Assembly: GCA_946406145.1 (NCBI GenBank)
Contig: CAMJJL010000011.1
Location: 1-45,654 of the forward strand
DNA from: an uncultured Clostridia bacterium
GTDB lineage: Bacteria > Bacillota > Clostridia > Oscillospirales > Acutalibacteraceae
DNA length: 45,654 nt
Direction of reading: 5' to 3'
Part shown: positions 42,698 through 45,654 of the stretch, piece by piece
How the letters are laid out: every line of letters begins with the position of its first letter
Numbering within the stretch: the stretch's first letter is position 1
The notes under the pieces: generated by a model
The model's input: only the letters and a program-made list of their open reading frames with translations
Told to the model about the DNA's origin: nothing
The model's database searches: none
Program-made: the position numbers and the translations under genes

Positions 42698-44193
42698 GAG
42701 AATTCCTCCTCGTTCTTAGCTGACTTCGTCAGGTTGAAGGTGAGCAAGGAAATCGTAGCGCAGACGATAAATACCAGAATACCGATCGCGGCAGCAAGGT
42801 TATAGTCGTGCTCATTCATTGTCAGCTTAAACAACCATGTGACAAGCAAGTCGGTGTGACCCGCTTTGTACAAGTCATTAGAATTCTGCAGATTTGACGT
42901 CAACAGATAGATAACGTTGAAGTTATTGATGTTGCCGACAAAGCTGGTGATGAGGTAAGGAGTGGTAACGAACAGCATGTAGGGCAGGGTGATGCTGAAG
43001 AAGGACTTCACAGGGCCCGCGCCGTCGATGGTCGCACTCTCATATAAGTCAGCCGGGATATTCATCAGAATACCGGATGTGATCAGGATGGTGTAAGGGA
43101 TACCTACCCAGCAGTTAACAACGATAACCGTGATACGGGCTACCATCGGATCGCCGCCGAGGAAGTCGATGTGCTGCGGAATGACGTGCAGCACGTCACA
43201 CAGGAGCGTGTTGATCGCACCGTCGTTAACATTCAGCATCTGGCTCATGAGCAGCAGGGATACGAACTGGGGAACCGCAACGGTAACAACGAACAGTGTT
43301 CTCCACAGCGCCTTGAGCTTGATGCCCTTCTTGTTGATCATCAGGGCGACGACCATACCTAAGATGTAGTTGAGTACGGTAGCGAATACAGCCCAGATCA
43401 GGGTCCATTCGGTCAGCTCGACGAAGGTAGCACCCATGGATGCCTTACCGGTCGTCTCAAAGACCTGTCTAAATGTATCAAATCCGACCCACGTGAACAG
43501 ATGCGCCAGCTCGTTATGATCGCTGTCAAAGTTGGTGAACGCGATCAGGATCATGAAGATCAGCGGCAGGATGGTGAAGACGGAGATCGTCAGCGTCGGG
43601 AACGCCAGCAGCGTTACATGGAACTTGCTGTCGAGGAATTCCTTCATCTCTGCCAAGAATCCGATCGGCTTTTTGCCTTCGGCAACGGTCTGCTGTGCTT
43701 TGTAAGCGGACTTGGTGTTAGCAATATAAACGCAGAAGAAGATAACGGTGATGATGATGGTCATGACGCCGTAAAGGAGGATCAGCATGGAGTTATCCGG
43801 GGTGATGCCTCTGACACGGTGACCGTTCTCATCTACGGGACTGACAGTACCCAGAGTCGGGAATTTTGCGAGGTAGAACGCACCAAAGAAAACCATAAAC
43901 AGGATGTACGCTACCTCGATGAGCAGGAACAGGAATCCCTTGACGACCTGTCCCTTGGAAGCGTTACCTACACCCATAATGAGGTAGGAACATTTGGTCG
44001 CCCAATCGCCCTTTGCAAATCTCGAGAAATAACCGGCAAAGCCTTTGCCGATACCGACGAAGATTTTCTTAAAGAAGTTTCCGATTGCAAGGAAGATCTT
44101 CTTCAAATTGCCGGGTAAAGCTTTGAAGAACTTTACGAAATTATAACCGAATTTCTGGAAGGGATTGAGCTGTACATAATCAATATATTTCAT
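42694..44193 (-). CDS. malF: Maltodextrin-type ABC importer permease with long N-terminus (MalF-like)
   Basis: The 499-aa protein has two or more extra membrane spans in an N-terminal ~200-residue extension ('GKGFAGYFSRFAKGDWATKC' and on), then the six-span core with 'LLAFPTLTISVFTILPLIFM', and the EAA loop 'ADLYESATIDGAGPVKSFFS' near the end. The long N-terminus is usual for Gram-positive MalF/MdxF-type permeases. It works with the MalG-like permease and the lipoprotein. No ATPase gene is in the operon, so a shared MsmX-type ATPase is expected. Confidence 0.9.
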   Translation of the reverse strand: MKYIDYVQLNPFQKFGYNFVKFFKALPGNLKKIFLAIGNFFKKIFVGIGKGFAGYFSRFAKGDWATKCSYLIMGVGNASKGQVVKGFLFLLIEVAYILFMVFFGAFYLAKFPTLGTVSPVDENGHRVRGITPDNSMLILLYGVMTIIITVIFFCVYIANTKSAYKAQQTVAEGKKPIGFLAEMKEFLDSKFHVTLLAFPTLTISVFTILPLIFMILIAFTNFDSDHNELAHLFTWVGFDTFRQVFETTGKASMGATFVELTEWTLIWAVFATVLNYILGMVVALMINKKGIKLKALWRTLFVVTVAVPQFVSLLLMSQMLNVNDGAINTLLCDVLHVIPQHIDFLGGDPMVARITVIVVNCWVGIPYTILITSGILMNIPADLYESATIDGAGPVKSFFSITLPYMLFVTTPYLITSFVGNINNFNVIYLLTSNLQNSNDLYKAGHTDLLVTWLFKLTMNEHDYNLAAAIGILVFIVCATISLLTFNLTKSAKNEEEFS

Positions 44194-44219
44194 CAGTTCA
44201 CTTCCCAGTTAAGTAATGA

Positions 44220-44335
44220 TACCGCGCAGCGGTAGTATAATCGCTTTAAGCGATCTTTCAGCCAGGCGGCAGAGCGCCGCCTGACTGACAGAATTCAAAT
44301 ATCAGGATATTACATCCGACACCGCTGCTGCGGTG
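44220..44335 (-). promoter_or_regulatory. Cluster of four hairpins between binding-protein and permease genes
   Basis: Four perfect hairpins follow one another: TACCGC/GCGGTA (44220-44234), TCGCTT/AAGCGA (44241-44253), CAGGCGGC/GCCGCCTG (44263-44283) and CACCGC/GCGGTG (44320-44335). None has a U-run, so full termination is unlikely. They probably stabilise the upstream mRNA so that more binding protein than permease is made. Confidence 0.6.
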
Positions 44336-44351
44336 CATCGATTAATGACGA

Positions 44352-45620
44352 TTATTCGTCCTTGATGTTGGTGATAGTCTTCTTGAATTCGGTAGTGATG
44401 CCGTCTCTGGTGATGTCCTTAGTCTTTACGAGGTAGTTACCGAGGGTACCCATCGGGGACCAGAAGGTATCAGCGATGTTGACCTGGGGCAGAGCGTGCT
44501 TCGCCTGCTCGAGGCAAGCCATGGAACCGAGGTTAGCCTTAACGGTCTCAGACTCAACAGCAACCTTGTTGGAGGGGCTCCAGGAGAGCTTCTCCGCACG
44601 GGACAGCTGGCACTTCTCGCCTGCGAGGAAGTTAGCCAGAGCGTGAGCGGAATACGGGAACTTGGACAGAGCGTTAACGCCGATGAGCTTGTAACCGCTC
44701 ATGGAGATGATCTGAGTGTCAGTGCCCTTGATGTTGATGGTGGGGAGCTTAGCAGCGCCGTAATCGTCGCCGAGCTTCTCCTTGATGGTAGCAGCGTTCC
44801 AGGAACCGTCGATACCTGCAGCTACGGATCTGGGGTTCTGAGCCATACCGGAACCGATCTTATCAACGTTATCGGACTGGAAGATGTCGCTGTACTCATG
44901 GAACAGGTTTGCGAATGCCTCGAGAGAATCAACAACCTTCTCTTCGTCATAGTTGTTGAACTGCTGTACGCCGGTGTCGCTCAGGCCCTGGATCTCAAGA
45001 CCGCCGGTGAACATGAACATGCAGGAATAGAAACCGTTACCGGCATCCATGCTGAACTTTCTGCCGGCCTTCTTGCAAGCTGCGAGAACGCCTTCAAAGG
45101 TCTTAGCATCTTCATCGGAAACAACGCTCTTGTCGTATACGAGATAGTAGCCGTTCTCACCGGTCTCGGGGTAAGCAAGGAGCTCATCCTTCAAGGTAGC
45201 GGCTTCGATGGAGGACTCGGAATCGCGGCCCTTAACCTCGGTAACATAGTCGCTCGGAACGGGATCGAGAACCTTGGACTTATCCAGACGGTTCATCTGG
45301 TCGCAGGCAAAGCTGAATACATCGCCGGCAACTTCCGGGTCGTTCAGGATCTGAGCAGCTACGTCGCCCTCTTCCTGAGGCTTAACATCGATGGTGATGT
45401 TCTTGTCGGAATGTTCACTCTTGAACTCTTCGCATAACTGCTGAGTCAGTTCAACAGCAGCTTCGGGAGCCCATACCAGCAGTGTGACATTGTCTTCACC
45501 CTGGAAAACGTCGCCTTTTGCGGCGCCGCCGTTGCTGCCGCCGTTGTTGTTGCCGCCGCAGGCAGCGAGTACGGATGCCAGCATCATAACTGCCAGCAAC
45601 AGAGCAATGATTTTTTTCAT
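44352..45620 (-). CDS. Maltodextrin-type substrate-binding lipoprotein
   Basis: The 422-aa family 1 extracellular solute-binding protein has a lipoprotein signal (LAAC, lipid Cys near 21), a Gly/Asn-rich spacer, then 'VTLLVWAPEAAVELTQQLCE', 'VAAQILNDPEVAGDVFSFAC', 'LLAYPETGENGYYLVYDKSV' and 'AAGIDGSWNAATIKEKLGDD'. The sequence resembles MalE/MdxE-type proteins. It should capture maltodextrins and deliver them to the permeases encoded downstream. An AGAAGGA ribosome site lies upstream. The promoter is beyond the right window edge. Confidence 0.9.
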   Translation of the reverse strand: MKKIIALLLAVMMLASVLAACGGNNNGGSNGGAAKGDVFQGEDNVTLLVWAPEAAVELTQQLCEEFKSEHSDKNITIDVKPQEEGDVAAQILNDPEVAGDVFSFACDQMNRLDKSKVLDPVPSDYVTEVKGRDSESSIEAATLKDELLAYPETGENGYYLVYDKSVVSDEDAKTFEGVLAACKKAGRKFSMDAGNGFYSCMFMFTGGLEIQGLSDTGVQQFNNYDEEKVVDSLEAFANLFHEYSDIFQSDNVDKIGSGMAQNPRSVAAGIDGSWNAATIKEKLGDDYGAAKLPTINIKGTDTQIISMSGYKLIGVNALSKFPYSAHALANFLAGEKCQLSRAEKLSWSPSNKVAVESETVKANLGSMACLEQAKHALPQVNIADTFWSPMGTLGNYLVKTKDITRDGITTEFKKTITNIKDE

Positions 45621-45654
45621 GTTTGTTTTCCTTCTTTCTTTCCAAAAATATTTT

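Overview
The window is about 45.7 kb from a Gram-positive, spore-former-related member of the Clostridia, most likely a Ruminococcus/Oscillospiraceae gut bacterium. The evidence is a spoVAD-type sporulation gene, lipoproteins with a lipobox and no outer-membrane genes, consensus sigma-A promoters, strong GGAGG-type ribosome binding sites, and type I dockerins joined by PTEAP/PTDAP linkers. Dockerin proteins beside a GH13 amylase and a maltodextrin-type importer recall the starch-degrading 'amylosome' known from Ruminococcus bromii. The genus assignment is inference.

Region 1 (1-17038, all minus strand) is one long surface-polysaccharide operon. A perfect consensus promoter (TTGACA-17-TATAAT, 17010-17038) and a leader of about 440 nt precede it. 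In transcription order it encodes two GT4 transferases, a ChbG/YdjC-type carbohydrate deacetylase, another GT4, an O-antigen polymerase/ligase-like membrane protein, two more GT4s, a GT32-type transferase, two GT2s, three tandem paralogous GT4s with a GT2 remnant among them, a GT2, and an ABC-2 exporter (permease plus the first codons of its ATPase at the window edge). Many genes overlap or abut, so they are probably co-transcribed and translationally coupled.

Region 2 (17157-18006) holds a C-terminally shortened spoVAD with its own terminator.

Region 3 (18010-31521) holds four separately transcribed genes for secreted dockerin proteins. The 1011-aa protein has five tandem modules that look like divergent cohesins plus a dockerin, so it may be a scaffoldin. 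The 1270-aa protein has two putative carbohydrate-binding modules and 14 Cys-containing repeats, including a perfect 567-bp tandem duplication. The 591-aa and 1093-aa proteins share an aromatic-rich N-terminal module that looks starch-binding, and the 1093-aa protein also carries paired X25/starch-binding-like modules. Each gene has its own sigma-A promoter (TTGAA-type -35, 17-bp spacer) and a GC-rich hairpin terminator. Two promoters share a 46-bp upstream element at the same distance from the -35. None of the four shows a catalytic domain or an obvious sortase signal, so this looks like a non-catalytic adhesion/scaffold set.

Region 4 (31763-39950) holds housekeeping or envelope genes: a VanW/YoaR-like membrane protein (minus), and on the plus strand an MGDG-synthase-like glycosyltransferase, a giant ABC ATPase-FtsX permease fusion and a monoacylglycerol-lipase-like hydrolase.

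Region 5 (39912-45654, minus) is a maltodextrin utilisation module: a substrate-binding lipoprotein, two MalF/MalG-type permeases and a lipoprotein GH13 alpha-amylase. No transport ATPase is present, so a shared MsmX/MsmK-type ATPase elsewhere is expected. Regions 3 and 5 together suggest starch capture by the dockerin/scaffold proteins, cleavage at the membrane by the GH13 lipoprotein, and oligosaccharide import.
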